NCBI RefSeq assembly: GCF_020037475.1
Contig: NZ_JAIQDB010000002.1
Location: 310,001 to 374,000, forward strand
DNA: 64,000 bases
DNA from: Sutcliffiella deserti
GTDB taxonomy: Bacteria > Bacillota > Bacilli > Bacillales > Bacillaceae_I
Direction of reading: 5' to 3'
The number at the start of each line of letters is the position of its first letter. Position 1 is the stretch's first letter. A model generated the notes under the pieces. The model made no database searches, was not told the DNA's origin, and worked only from the letters and a program-made list of their open reading frames with translations. Below are positions 38,967-47,575 of the stretch, in pieces. Both the position numbers and the translations under genes were made by a program.

Positions 38967-39234
38967 GCTCTTTTACAATTGTTGAAAAATTATTAAAACA
39001 TCTATATACTCAGAGACCTCGACAGCTGAAGAGGAAACATCCTTCTTTGATAAGCATCTGAATCGTACAGCCCTAGAGAGTTTAAAACAGGACCACACTA
39101 AATCAGCTAAGTATTTAAATATATTATTCATTGTAGACATTATAGAAAAATACATCAATTGTAAAATGAACCATGATTAATAAAAATGTAATGCTAATGT
39201 TATATAAGTAAAGTTTTTATCCGATATAATAAAG

Positions 39235-39390
39235 TGTAGACAAAATCCGACAATACCCCCAAAAAACTCAGGGGAAGGAAGAAATCTATACCATGTAGTG
39301 TCATGAGTTTTATTGGGCACAATGAACTATAAAAGAAGGAAGTAATCCCGATATTCTTTTAAGAATACAGGGTCTTTTGGAGGATGTCCT
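39235..39390 (+). promoter_or_regulatory. degS leader with -10 box and hairpin before the ribosome site
   Basis: TATAAT (39235-39240) is a likely -10, though the -35 is poor. The leader of about 145 nt ends in a hairpin with TATTC/GAATA and CCC/GGG pairing (39347-39372) followed by TCTTTT and the GGAGG of degS. The hairpin could tune degS expression (inference). Confidence 0.45.
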
Positions 39391-40533
39391 ATGACTCGTA
39401 AAGTTATAAACTCAAAGCAATTAGACACGATTATTGAGCATATGGTAAAGACTGTGGAAGTAAGTAAAGATGAAATTTTTGAAATCGGAGAAAACTCCCG
39501 CAAAGAATTTGAAGCTCTTGCTGCTGAGTTAAATGAAGTAAAGCTCGAGGTTGCTCAGCTAATTCACAAGCAGGAAAAACTCGAAATGCAGGTTCGCTTG
39601 GCAAGGAACCGTCTGTCGGAAGTAAGTAGGCAATTCAAAAACTACTCAGAAGATCAGATTAAGCATGCCTATGATTATGCACATGAACTGCAGCTAGAAC
39701 TACATACTACTTCACAAAATGAATCACAGTTACGCAATCGAAGAAATGAAATCGAACGCAGGCTGCTGAATTTAGAAGAAACAATTAACAAGGCAGACAG
39801 GCTTGTCAGTCAGGTGTCAGTAATTTTGAACTACGTAACAAGTGACTTACAGCAGGTTGGGCAAATGATTGCTGATGCCTCTGAGAAGCGCGAGTTTGGT
39901 TTTAAAATTATGGAAGCGCAAGAGGAAGAACGAAGAAGGCTTTCGAGAGAAATTCATGATGGACCTGCACAGATGCTGGCAAATGTCATGATGCGTTCCG
40001 ATTTGATTGAACGAACCTATCGGGAACGCGGGGCAGAGGAAGCGCTTAGTGAGATTCGATCTCTTAAGGTGATGGTTCGCTCCGCCTTGTATGAGGTAAG
40101 GAGAATCATCTACGATTTACGCCCGATGGCTTTAGATGATTTAGGGCTGATTCCAACGCTGAAAAAGTATATCACAACCATTGAGGATTATAATAACGGA
40201 AAGCCTAGTGTGGAATTTTTTCACCGAGGCTATGAAACAAGAATTAGCGCCAACTTAGAAGTAGCCATTTTTCGTTTAGTTCAGGAATCATTGCAAAACG
40301 CAATAAAGCATGCGAAAGCAACACATATCCATGTGAAACTCGAGTTAAGACCTACTTCAATTACTGTCATCGTAAAAGATGATGGAGTTGGGTTCGATAC
40401 GACAGAAAAAAAAGAAAAGTCGTTTGGTTTATTAGGAATGAAAGAAAGGGTAGAACTAATCAGCGGAGAGTTGAAGATACAATCGAAGCCAGGGTTAGGG
40501 ACTACGATCTATATTCAAATTCCTTTAAGCTAA
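39391..40533 (+). CDS. degS: Sensor histidine kinase DegS
   Basis: Cytosolic histidine kinase of the DegS-DegU pair, which controls exoenzymes, competence, motility and biofilm genes. The 380 aa comprise an N-terminal coiled-coil sensor part (about 1-180, DegS/KinE-type), the HisKA_3 dimerisation box with phospho-accepting H189 in REIHDGPAQ, and a HATPase_c domain (about 285-380, NAIKHAKAT, DDGVGFD, GLLGMKERV). H189 has the same number as in B. subtilis DegS. GGAGG precedes the ATG. degU begins 26 bp downstream. There is no membrane segment. Confidence 0.97.
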   Translation: MTRKVINSKQLDTIIEHMVKTVEVSKDEIFEIGENSRKEFEALAAELNEVKLEVAQLIHKQEKLEMQVRLARNRLSEVSRQFKNYSEDQIKHAYDYAHELQLELHTTSQNESQLRNRRNEIERRLLNLEETINKADRLVSQVSVILNYVTSDLQQVGQMIADASEKREFGFKIMEAQEEERRRLSREIHDGPAQMLANVMMRSDLIERTYRERGAEEALSEIRSLKVMVRSALYEVRRIIYDLRPMALDDLGLIPTLKKYITTIEDYNNGKPSVEFFHRGYETRISANLEVAIFRLVQESLQNAIKHAKATHIHVKLELRPTSITVIVKDDGVGFDTTEKKEKSFGLLGMKERVELISGELKIQSKPGLGTTIYIQIPLS

Positions 40534-40559
40534 AGAGAGATCTGGGAGGATGAGAGGGA

Positions 40560-41270
40560 ATGGATACAACAAAGACAACAAAAATCGTTATAATTGATGA
40601 TCATCAACTTTTCCGTGAAGGTGTAAAGCGGATCTTGGATTTTGAAGCTAATTTTCATGTGGTAGCTGAAGGTGAAGATGGAATTGAAGCGTTGGAACTG
40701 ATGAATAAGCATGAACCTGATGTTATTGTAATGGATATAAATATGCCGAAAATGAACGGCGTAGAGGCCACAAAGCAGCTTGTGGAAGCGAATCCCGATG
40801 CAAAAGTGATTGTCCTTTCCATCCATGATGATGAAAATTACGTTACCCATGCCCTGCAAACAGGTGCACGGGGCTATCTGTTGAAGGAAATGGATGCAGA
40901 TGCTCTTGTGGAGGCGGTCAAAGTAGTTGCGGATGGTGGTTCTTATCTGCACCCAAGAGTCACACATAACCTGGTTAGGGAATACCGACGCCTAACAGAA
41001 AATGGTGCCCAAAATGGAGGCGGAACAGCTACATTGGCTTACCAGCAAGTAGAGATTCGCCGCCCGCTACACCTATTAACCCGCAGAGAATGCGAAGTTC
41101 TTCAGCTTCTTGCAGATGGAAAAAGCAACAAAGCAGTCGGTGAGGCACTTTTCATCAGCGAAAAAACGGTAAAAAATCATGTAAGTAATATATTGCAAAA
41201 AATGAATGTAAATGACCGAACACAAGCTGTAGTTGTTGCAATTAAAAACGGCTGGGCCGAGGTTCGTTAG
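40560..41270 (+). CDS. degU: Response regulator DegU
   Basis: NarL/LuxR-type response regulator of 236 aa. The receiver domain (about 8-125) has the acidic pair DD13-14, phospho-acceptor D59 in VMDINMP and a Lys near 112. The C-terminal LuxR helix-turn-helix (about 168-230) has [25 protein letters not shown]. It is the partner of DegS and cotranscribed with it. DegU and its phosphate form act on comK, flagellar and exoprotease genes in B. subtilis, and motility and competence operons follow here. The ATG is preceded by GGAGG and a second GAGGG. Confidence 0.97.
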   Translation: MDTTKTTKIVIIDDHQLFREGVKRILDFEANFHVVAEGEDGIEALELMNKHEPDVIVMDINMPKMNGVEATKQLVEANPDAKVIVLSIHDDENYVTHALQTGARGYLLKEMDADALVEAVKVVADGGSYLHPRVTHNLVREYRRLTENGAQNGGGTATLAYQQVEIRRPLHLLTRRECEVLQLLADGKSNKAVGEALFISEKTVKNHVSNILQKMNVNDRTQAVVVAIKNGWAEVR

Positions 41271-41271
41271 T

Positions 41272-41304
41272 CTTGGAGAGTTTTGGTCTCCAGGGCTTTT
41301 TTTT
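41272..41304 (+). terminator. intrinsic terminator
   Basis: The stem TGGAGA/TCTCCA with flanking pairs and eight T follows degU. Confidence 0.85.
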
Positions 41305-41319
41305 ATGGCTATGTTAAAC

Positions 41320-41452
41320 GCCGCTATTGATTTCCGCAAAAGGCTACGCGTCCACGGGGCGGTGCTGGAGCCTCCTCGGCTTCGCCTGTGGGGTCGCAAG
41401 TATTCCGCTATCTCCCGTGGGAGTCTCCGCCTTTTGCTCCAATCATCGCTGG
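41320..41452 (+). repeat. Interspersed palindromic element, copy E
   Basis: Same family as copy A. The arms GCAAAAGGC (41336-41344) and GCCTTTTGC (41429-41437) are perfectly complementary. It matches copy G (56908-57040) in reverse orientation. Confidence 0.88.
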
Positions 41453-41589
41453 GAAGTACTATGATCAACACTCATCTTTAACAAAGCCCTTTTTATAAAG
41501 ATTAATTACTTAGAGTTGGTGAAACTTACGGGGTTTTCCTGTACAATCTATATATAATAAGAAATATGAGTAAGGAAGGACCACAAATT

Positions 41590-42432
41590 ATGAAAACGGC
41601 TATAGTAACGGATAGTACGGCTTACATCCCAGCAGATATTCGCGCGAAGCATCACATACATATGATTCCTCTTAATGTGATTTTTGATAAAGAATCCTAT
41701 CAGGAAGAGGTCGAAATCAAAGTTGATCAGTTTTATGAGGAAGTAAAAACCAAGAAGGTCCTTCCATCCACTTCTCAGCCGGCAATTGGAGAGTTTGTAA
41801 AGTTGTTTGAGAAACTTTCGAAAAATTATGATGCGGTAGTCAGCATCCATCTTTCAAGTGGCATCAGCGGTACGTTTCAAGGGGCAGTGGCAGCAGGTGA
41901 AATGGTAGAAAACATCGAGGTCCACGCTTTTGATTCCGAAATCAGCTGTATGATCCAAGGCTTCTATGTTCTAGAAGCCGCTGAAATGGCTTTGGACGGA
42001 AAGGGACCTGAGGAGATTATCGCACGTTTAAATGAAATGAAAAAGTCTGACCGGGCTTATTTTATGGTGGACGATCTTTCCCACCTGCAGCGGGGAGGCC
42101 GCTTGAGCAGTGCACAGGCAATACTCGGAAGCTTGTTACAAGTGAAGCCGCTCCTTCATTTCGTTGATACGAAAATTGTTCCTTTTGAAAAAGTCCGTAC
42201 GCGTAAGAAAGCTTTAAAGCGCATCTATGATTTGTTCGATGAAGATGCTTCCTTGGGTGTTCCGATGCGTGCTGTTGTAATTCATGCCAACCGTGATGCG
42301 GAAGCGGAAGAGATGAAGGCGGAGCTTGAGGAGAAGTACCCGCATGTGGAGTTTTATTTAAGCTATTTTGGGCCTGTTATTGGTACTCATTTGGGCGAGG
42401 GTGCAATGGGCCTTGGGTGGTATAAGCGTTAG
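41590..42432 (+). CDS. DegV family fatty-acid-binding protein
   Basis: DegV-type protein that binds a fatty acid and supplies it to the fatty-acid kinase system in related bacteria. The 280 aa are counted from ATG 41590; eight further codons upstream are open but lie around the AAGGAAGG site. Motifs are the N-terminal AIVTDSTAYIP, PSTSQPAIGEF, HLSSGISGTFQGA and the C-terminal GPVIGTHLGEGAMGLG. In B. subtilis the equivalent gene also lies between degU and comFA. A strong terminator follows. Confidence 0.93.
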   Translation: MKTAIVTDSTAYIPADIRAKHHIHMIPLNVIFDKESYQEEVEIKVDQFYEEVKTKKVLPSTSQPAIGEFVKLFEKLSKNYDAVVSIHLSSGISGTFQGAVAAGEMVENIEVHAFDSEISCMIQGFYVLEAAEMALDGKGPEEIIARLNEMKKSDRAYFMVDDLSHLQRGGRLSSAQAILGSLLQVKPLLHFVDTKIVPFEKVRTRKKALKRIYDLFDEDASLGVPMRAVVIHANRDAEAEEMKAELEEKYPHVEFYLSYFGPVIGTHLGEGAMGLGWYKR

Positions 42433-42456
42433 TGGAGTTTAGTATAGTATGAAGGG

Positions 42457-42490
42457 AACACCACATTCATTAGGAGTGTGGTGTTTTTTT
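42457..42490 (+). terminator. intrinsic terminator
   Basis: The stem ACACCACATTC/GAGTGTGGTGT and a T-run follow degV. Confidence 0.92.
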
Positions 42491-42509
42491 GTTGGTGTGG
42501 TGGTTAAAA

Positions 42510-43000
42510 TGCTTTGTGCGCAAGTTCGGTGGAGTGTTGGCTGTGCATGAGATCTGGTGCCGTGCGTAAATCGCCATGAGTTATGGGTGAAAATGCATTC
42601 CGTGCACAAGTTTGCTGAAGTGTTACGAATAAATCATGTTCCGTGCGCAAATCCCGAGAAGTGTTACGCAACACTGGAATGCAGCGAGCATGTCCCCCAA
42701 GAAATCTTTACACTCAACTGGTTCTGTGGGGAATTCACTCCAAATGAAGTGCAAAAACAGCATTTCATGTAAAAGATTGGAGGTGCAACCCTGGAAGTTG
42801 CGCATAATATTCTGATCCCTGTGCAAAAATTGTCATGAGCTTTGGATAAAATGGTTCCGTGCACAAGTTTGCTGAAGTGTTACGAATAAATTGAGTGTCG
42901 TGCGCAAATCCCGAGAAATGGTACGAAAAAACTGAGTTCCGTGCGCAAATCCCGAGAAGTGTTACACAACACTGGAATACCGCATCCAAGCGTGCCAGAA
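42510..43000. repeat. 41-bp-period degenerate repeat array in two blocks
   Basis: Units of about 41 bp begin TTCCGTGCGCAAATCCCGAG or TTCCGTGCACAAGTTTGCTG and continue with AAGTGTTACG. Clear units start at about 42514, 42558, 42598, 42639, 42815, 42854, 42895 and 42936. The second block repeats the first at an offset of about 256 bp. The 766-bp gap 42433-43198 holds this array and no convincing gene; short open frames inside it are by-products of the repeat. Confidence 0.85.
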
Positions 43001-43198
43001 CTCTACCGAATAAACGCGTTGGCAGGGGTGATTCTCCAAAAACCAAGCACAAAAACAACATTCCGTGCTCACCACCCCCACTCGAAGCGTCACAAAATAC
43101 CACTTTTCCCACCCCAAAACGCTATTTTCGCAAAAAAGCAGGAATCTACATTCAGCTTGGAGAATGTGTGTGTAGTTTAACCCAAAAGGAGTGGTAAA

Positions 43199-44170
43199 AT
43201 GATCAAAAAACGACGAGAAAAATCGGTAAGATTGGAGACTTGTGAGGCAGGTTGCAGGCGGGTGCCGTCTAATCATCCGAGTTACCCTCAGCTGGAGGCG
43301 GAGACGGGTAGACTCCAGGCGGGGTACCGAGGTGAAAAGGCATTAGACTACTATTTAACTTTTCTTCCTCACGATAATTATCAAATTTTTCACGGACTTC
43401 GGCTTGAAGACCATAAAAATAGGTATTTTCAGATGGATACCTTGCTATTGACTTTTTCGCATTGCTTGATTCTAGAGGCAAAAAATATAACAGGCGAATT
43501 GGAATTTGATGAAAAATGTCACCAGTTAAAAAGGAAAACATCAGATGGATACGAAGCGTTAGGAGATCCGATTTCGCAGGTGGAGCGCCATAAATACCAG
43601 CTGACTCATTGGCTGGAACACCATTTTGGCAAAAAAATTCCCGTTATAGGACAAGTGGTTTTAACGAACAAACACGCCACACTCATAAGTGCCACCTCCT
43701 CCCTCATGAACAAAGTGACTTTCCACACGAATCTTCCTAACAAAATAAGCAAGATAAATGAAAATTTCCCAAGTTCCATTTTAAATGAAAAAGAGCTTCG
43801 CAAAATCGCCAGAACCCTCGTCAAAAAGCACACACCAGACAGTTTTCTTCTATTAGACTTTTTCAAGATAAAGAAAAGCGAGAAAAAAAATGGAGTCATT
43901 TGCCCGGAATGCGCGCATTGTCCTATGAAGAAAAAGCGGATGAATTGGCTTTGTTTAGAATGTGGGCTTATTTCCCAGACGGCACATTACGATGCGCTCG
44001 ATGATTATAAACGCTTGCTGGGGAGTGCCATTTCAACCAGCCAGGCTATGGAATATCTTCAGCTAAACTCAAGAATGACCTCCCTTCGGATACTGAAGTC
44101 CATGGATCTCCATTTTGATGGAAATGGTAAAAGCAGAGTTTACTACTTAGAGGGCTGGCACATTGCATGA
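43199..44170 (+). CDS. NERD-domain protein with C-terminal zinc-finger motif
   Basis: 323-aa protein with a nuclease-related domain (NERD, about 45-160). The N-terminal GYRGEKALDYYL helix and the core strands QMDTLLLT and LILEAKN supply the D and E-x-K residues expected of a PD-(D/E)xK fold. Residues about 238-263 hold a CPEC-type cluster (four or five Cys in pairs). The last part (about 265-323) resembles a short helical DNA-binding region. AAGGAG precedes the ATG. The stop codon overlaps the comFA start by four bases, so the two are translationally coupled, which hints at a role in DNA uptake (inference). Confidence 0.87.
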   Translation: MIKKRREKSVRLETCEAGCRRVPSNHPSYPQLEAETGRLQAGYRGEKALDYYLTFLPHDNYQIFHGLRLEDHKNRYFQMDTLLLTFSHCLILEAKNITGELEFDEKCHQLKRKTSDGYEALGDPISQVERHKYQLTHWLEHHFGKKIPVIGQVVLTNKHATLISATSSLMNKVTFHTNLPNKISKINENFPSSILNEKELRKIARTLVKKHTPDSFLLLDFFKIKKSEKKNGVICPECAHCPMKKKRMNWLCLECGLISQTAHYDALDDYKRLLGSAISTSQAMEYLQLNSRMTSLRILKSMDLHFDGNGKSRVYYLEGWHIA

Positions 44171-45585
44171 CTAAAACTCAACTAAACACAACCAACCAAG
44201 AATCAATCATTTCATCCCCCGCCTATTCCCAAGATCTCCTCAACTTCCTCACCGGGAAACGCCTTCTTCAAAATGAGCTTCCTTTCCCAAAAGAGTTAAT
44301 CCAACATCACCACCAAAACGGGTATCTGTTATTCCACCAAGGTGTGAAGGACTATTTTTGCAATCGCTGCGGGAACAAGGAGCGGGATTTATTCGCAAGC
44401 TTTCAGTGTGCGATGTGCAATACAGTGTGCACGTATTGTAGGAAGTGCATTATGATGGGCCGGGTGAGTGAGTGCACGCCGTTGATCAGCTGGTGCGGTC
44501 CGAAATTAACCAACACAACACATCATCGACTGGAGTGGAGCGGGACTCTGTCAAAAGGGCAGCAGCTTGCATCAGACCGTGTAGTAAAAGCGGTGCAGAA
44601 CCGAGATTCCCTTCTTGTCTGGGCAGTTTGCGGCGCAGGGAAAACGGAGGTGCTTTTCGAAGGAATTGAAACGGCCCTTTTAAAAGGAGACAGAGTTTGT
44701 ATCGCTACGCCGCGGACTGATGTTGTACTGGAATTGGCTCCGCGTCTTAAGCAAGTGTTCCCTGAAACGGAGATTGCGGTTCTTTATGGTGGAAGTGAGG
44801 ATCGCACGAAAAATGCCTTTCTTACCATTGCGACCACGCATCAGTTGCTGCGCTATTACCGTGCATTCGATACGATTATTATTGATGAGGTGGATGCCTT
44901 TCCTTATTCGATGGAACCGATGTTACAGTATGCTGCCAATGAAGCGAGAGCAGAAGGTGGGGGGATTGTCTACCTTTCAGCGACTCCTTCAAAGGAGATG
45001 CAACGGGATGTGGGTTTGAAAAAGCTGGACAGCGTGGTTATTCCGGCAAGATACCATGGTAAGCCGTTGCCTGTGCCTACTTTTGAGTGGTGCGGGAATT
45101 GGCGTGCGAAACTAGAGAAAGGTAGGATTCCAGTAAATGTAACTCAGTGGGTTCAGCACCATTTTAATGAAAAGAGGCCAATATTCCTTTTTGTACCGGA
45201 TATCAATCTATTGGAAAAGGTAGTTGTAATTTTACAAAAAATCTATGGAGAGCAAGTGGCAGGCGTGCATTCGAAGGACAAAGAGCGAAAAGAGAAGGTG
45301 GCTCGGTTTCGGGAAGGGGTAGTGAAAATACTGGTGACGACGACAATTTTGGAACGGGGAGTAACGGTGCCGAATGTGCAGGTGGGTGTGCTTGGAGCAG
45401 AAGACGACATTTTTACAGAAAGTGCGTTGGTGCAGATCTCGGGAAGGGCAGGACGGAATGCGAAATTTTCAAGAGGTGATGTGCGGTTCTTTCATTATGG
45501 AAAAACGGGAGAAATGAATAGAGCGCGAGACCATATTAGAAGAATGAATTACCGGGCTAGGCAGGAAGGGTTGTTGCATGACTAA
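44167..45585 (+). CDS. comFA: Late competence DNA helicase ComFA
   Basis: DEAD-box-like ATPase that helps pull transforming single-stranded DNA through the membrane. The 472 aa contain an N-terminal zinc-binding Cys cluster (about 58-98, CNRCGNKE... CAMC... CTYCRKC), Walker A CGAGKTE (near 156), Walker B DEVDAFPY (near 237), the SATPS motif (near 273), and helicase C motifs including ILERGVTVPN and QISGRAGR. It overlaps the NERD gene by 4 bp and comFC by 8 bp. comFB, which lies between comFA and comFC in B. subtilis, is absent here. Confidence 0.95.
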   Translation: MTKTQLNTTNQESIISSPAYSQDLLNFLTGKRLLQNELPFPKELIQHHHQNGYLLFHQGVKDYFCNRCGNKERDLFASFQCAMCNTVCTYCRKCIMMGRVSECTPLISWCGPKLTNTTHHRLEWSGTLSKGQQLASDRVVKAVQNRDSLLVWAVCGAGKTEVLFEGIETALLKGDRVCIATPRTDVVLELAPRLKQVFPETEIAVLYGGSEDRTKNAFLTIATTHQLLRYYRAFDTIIIDEVDAFPYSMEPMLQYAANEARAEGGGIVYLSATPSKEMQRDVGLKKLDSVVIPARYHGKPLPVPTFEWCGNWRAKLEKGRIPVNVTQWVQHHFNEKRPIFLFVPDINLLEKVVVILQKIYGEQVAGVHSKDKERKEKVARFREGVVKILVTTTILERGVTVPNVQVGVLGAEDDIFTESALVQISGRAGRNAKFSRGDVRFFHYGKTGEMNRARDHIRRMNYRARQEGLLHD

Positions 45586-46291
45586 ATGTCTGTTATGTCA
45601 CGAGTCGATTGATAGTCGATTTGGGTGGAAGGAATTCTTAGGAATGGTGCAGGAGAAGGTGATTTGTAATAGATGTGAGGTGCAGTTTCAACTGATCAAG
45701 GGAGAAGTGTGCCAGCGGTGTGGTCGGGAATGGATGGAGGTTGCAGCAGAGCATCGGTATGAAAAAGTGTGTAGAGACTGTTGGAAGTGGGAAGAGGATA
45801 CCGAGTATAAAGGGGTATTAACGTGCAATAGGTCTGTTTATCACTACAATCCTTTTATGAAAGAAGTGTTGGCGCTTTACAAGTTTCGAGGGGATGCGGT
45901 GCTTGCAGAAATTTTCCAGGCTGAGCTGAGAAAGACATATCGAACACATTTTCAGGACTTGCTGGTGGTACCAATTCCGTTGAGTGAAAAAAGGCTATAT
46001 GAGCGAGGGTTCAATCAATCCGTTTTATTGGCGCAGCAGTTGAACAAAAATGTGAGTATAGTAGAGGCCTTGACTAAAAGCGAGTCGGGGAAGCAGTCCA
46101 AAAAGGGGCGCTATGACCGGGTGGATGGCGAGAATACCTTTTATGTAGCACGACCAGAAGACATTAAAGATAGGAAAATAGTACTCTTCGATGATATTTA
46201 TACTACTGGAACAACGATTCGGATGGCTGCCAAGCGGCTTAAGGCTGCCGGGGCGAAAGAAATCTCCTCCCTTACTCTTATTCGGAGTTAA
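45578..46291 (+). CDS. comFC: Competence protein ComFC (phosphoribosyltransferase-like)
   Basis: 237-aa ComF-family protein needed for efficient transformation. The N-terminal half has two zinc-type Cys pairs (CLLC and CNRC near 4-33; CQRCG and CRDC near 46-70). The C-terminal half is a type I phosphoribosyltransferase-like domain with ERGFNQS (near 146) and the PRPP loop VLFDDIYTTGTT (near 208). It starts 8 bp inside comFA, so the two are translationally coupled. Confidence 0.94.
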   Translation: MTKCLLCHESIDSRFGWKEFLGMVQEKVICNRCEVQFQLIKGEVCQRCGREWMEVAAEHRYEKVCRDCWKWEEDTEYKGVLTCNRSVYHYNPFMKEVLALYKFRGDAVLAEIFQAELRKTYRTHFQDLLVVPIPLSEKRLYERGFNQSVLLAQQLNKNVSIVEALTKSESGKQSKKGRYDRVDGENTFYVARPEDIKDRKIVLFDDIYTTGTTIRMAAKRLKAAGAKEISSLTLIRS

Positions 46292-46350
46292 CTTTTTCGG
46301 AAAAGGAACGATATAAAGAATAGAAGATTAGAATGAAGGAGAGTTTCCCA

Positions 46351-46767
46351 ATGTCGCAGCTTGATAATTGTCCTGAATGCGGACAAATCTACATAAAAAA
46401 TGCTTTTCGTGATGTATGTGAAAATTGCTATAAGCAAGAGGAAAATCATTATAAGAATGTTTATAAATATATTCGTCAAAAACAAAATAGAACCGCCACA
46501 ATGGACCAGGTAGTGGAAGGTACTGGTGTTTCGGAAGCGCTTATCGTAAAGTTTATTCGAAAGGGAAGAATTCAGCTTGCGCAGTTCCCTCATTTAGGGT
46601 ATCCGTGCGACCGATGTGGTACATTAATAAGAGAAGACAAACTTTGTGGAGCCTGTAAAAAGGATATCCATTCGCAGTTAACGAGTATAGAGCGCGAGGA
46701 AGAGCGGAAGCGTGAGTTAGAAAAGCAAGGAAAAACCTACCATTCCATAAACAATAGAATAAAATAA
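46351..46767 (+). CDS. yvyF: YvyF, flagellar operon protein (TIGR03826-type)
   Basis: 138-aa protein from ATG 46351; the AAGGAG site lies at 46336-46341, inside the longer open frame that starts at 46333. It has two Cys-pair knuckles (CPECG... CENC near 7-28 and CDRCG... CGAC near 87-105) around a helical segment, so it probably binds zinc. Relatives always lie just before flgM in Bacillus. A regulatory role in flagellar gene expression is suspected but unproven. It ends 61 bp before flgM. Confidence 0.9.
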   Translation: MSQLDNCPECGQIYIKNAFRDVCENCYKQEENHYKNVYKYIRQKQNRTATMDQVVEGTGVSEALIVKFIRKGRIQLAQFPHLGYPCDRCGTLIREDKLCGACKKDIHSQLTSIEREEERKRELEKQGKTYHSINNRIK

Positions 46768-46791
46768 ACATTATCGTCTTTTTGCCGATAA
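46765..46791 (+). promoter_or_regulatory. sigma-D promoter of flgM
   Basis: TAAA (46765-46768), a 15-bp spacer and GCCGATAA (46784-46791) match the sigma-D consensus TAAA-N15-GCCGATAT nearly perfectly. FlgM is the anti-sigma-D factor, so this is the expected feedback promoter. Confidence 0.9.
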
Positions 46792-46828
46792 ACTAGATAG
46801 AAAACTTGAACAGAAAGAAGGGATAACA

Positions 46829-47089
46829 TTGAAAATTAATAATATCGGACCTTCTGGGATAAATCCTTATAAAAATCAACCGAAACATCCTATACAGCCT
46901 ACAAATCAAGCAAAAGGAGATCAGCTCGAGATTTCCAATAAAGCATTAGAGATGCAGGAGCGATCCAAGTTTGCCGAAGCTCGTCAAGAAAAGGTAGCAT
47001 CGCTGAAGATTGCAGTAGAAAATGGAACCTACCAAGTGGACTCGAAAAATGTTGCCACGAAGATGATTGACTATTATTTTAACAAGTAA
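46829..47089 (+). CDS. flgM: Anti-sigma-D factor FlgM
   Basis: 86-aa negative regulator that holds sigma-D until the hook-basal body is complete. The TTG start follows AGAAGGGA. The N terminus is disordered and Asn/Pro/Gln-rich. The C-terminal sigma-binding helices (about 45-86) include LKIAVENGTYQVDSK and the terminal MIDYYFNK. A sigma-D promoter lies directly upstream, and flgN starts 9 bp downstream. Confidence 0.94.
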   Translation: MKINNIGPSGINPYKNQPKHPIQPTNQAKGDQLEISNKALEMQERSKFAEARQEKVASLKIAVENGTYQVDSKNVATKMIDYYFNK

Positions 47090-47098
47090 GGAGAGCTC

Positions 47099-47563
47099 AT
47101 GTTAATTCCAACTATCCTATCAACACTTGAAAAATTGGCTACCTTGCACGAATATCTGTACGAAGTAACGGTCCGGAAAGCAGATATCGTCAAAAACAAT
47201 CGTTTGGAAGACCTGCAGGAGCTTACAAAAGAAGAAAAGAAATACACACAAGCAATCGCCCAGTTGGAGAAGCAACGTGCACAGCTTTCTGGAAGTAGGA
47301 CGATCTCTGAATTGGCTGAGGAAGCAACAGAAGAGGAAAAAGTCGCGTTACATCACCTAAAAGAACGTCTTACCGAAACGATTCAAAGCATTCAGCAACA
47401 GAACGAATTAAATCAACTGCTTTTACAGCAATCCCTGCAGTTCGTGACAGTAACTATGAATGCGCTAAATCCAGAACCGAATGCCATAAACTATGAAAAG
47501 TCAGCAAATGTTAAGAAAAATACCAATGCCCCGACACGCTCCATGTTCGATTCAAAAGCTTAG
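47099..47563 (+). CDS. flgN: Flagellar export chaperone FlgN
   Basis: 154-aa helical chaperone for the hook-filament junction proteins FlgK and FlgL, which are encoded right behind it. The whole chain is amphipathic helix and coiled coil (heptads about 5-120), with a polar C-terminal tail. TAAGGAGAG precedes the ATG and overlaps the flgM stop region. Sequence identity in FlgN is low, so the call leans on length, helicity and order. Confidence 0.9.
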   Translation: MLIPTILSTLEKLATLHEYLYEVTVRKADIVKNNRLEDLQELTKEEKKYTQAIAQLEKQRAQLSGSRTISELAEEATEEEKVALHHLKERLTETIQSIQQQNELNQLLLQQSLQFVTVTMNALNPEPNAINYEKSANVKKNTNAPTRSMFDSKA

Positions 47564-47575
47564 GAGGAAGACCCC

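Noticed and set aside
38787-39061. Open frames before degS
   Set aside because: They are generated by the GC-rich interspersed element and have no ribosome site.
42510-43000. CRISPR array
   Set aside because: Units are contiguous and degenerate along their whole length, without unique spacers of constant length, and no cas gene is present.
42557-43197. Several overlapping short open frames on both strands between degV and the NERD gene
   Set aside because: They are by-products of the 41-bp repeat array, lack ribosome sites and share repeated translations.
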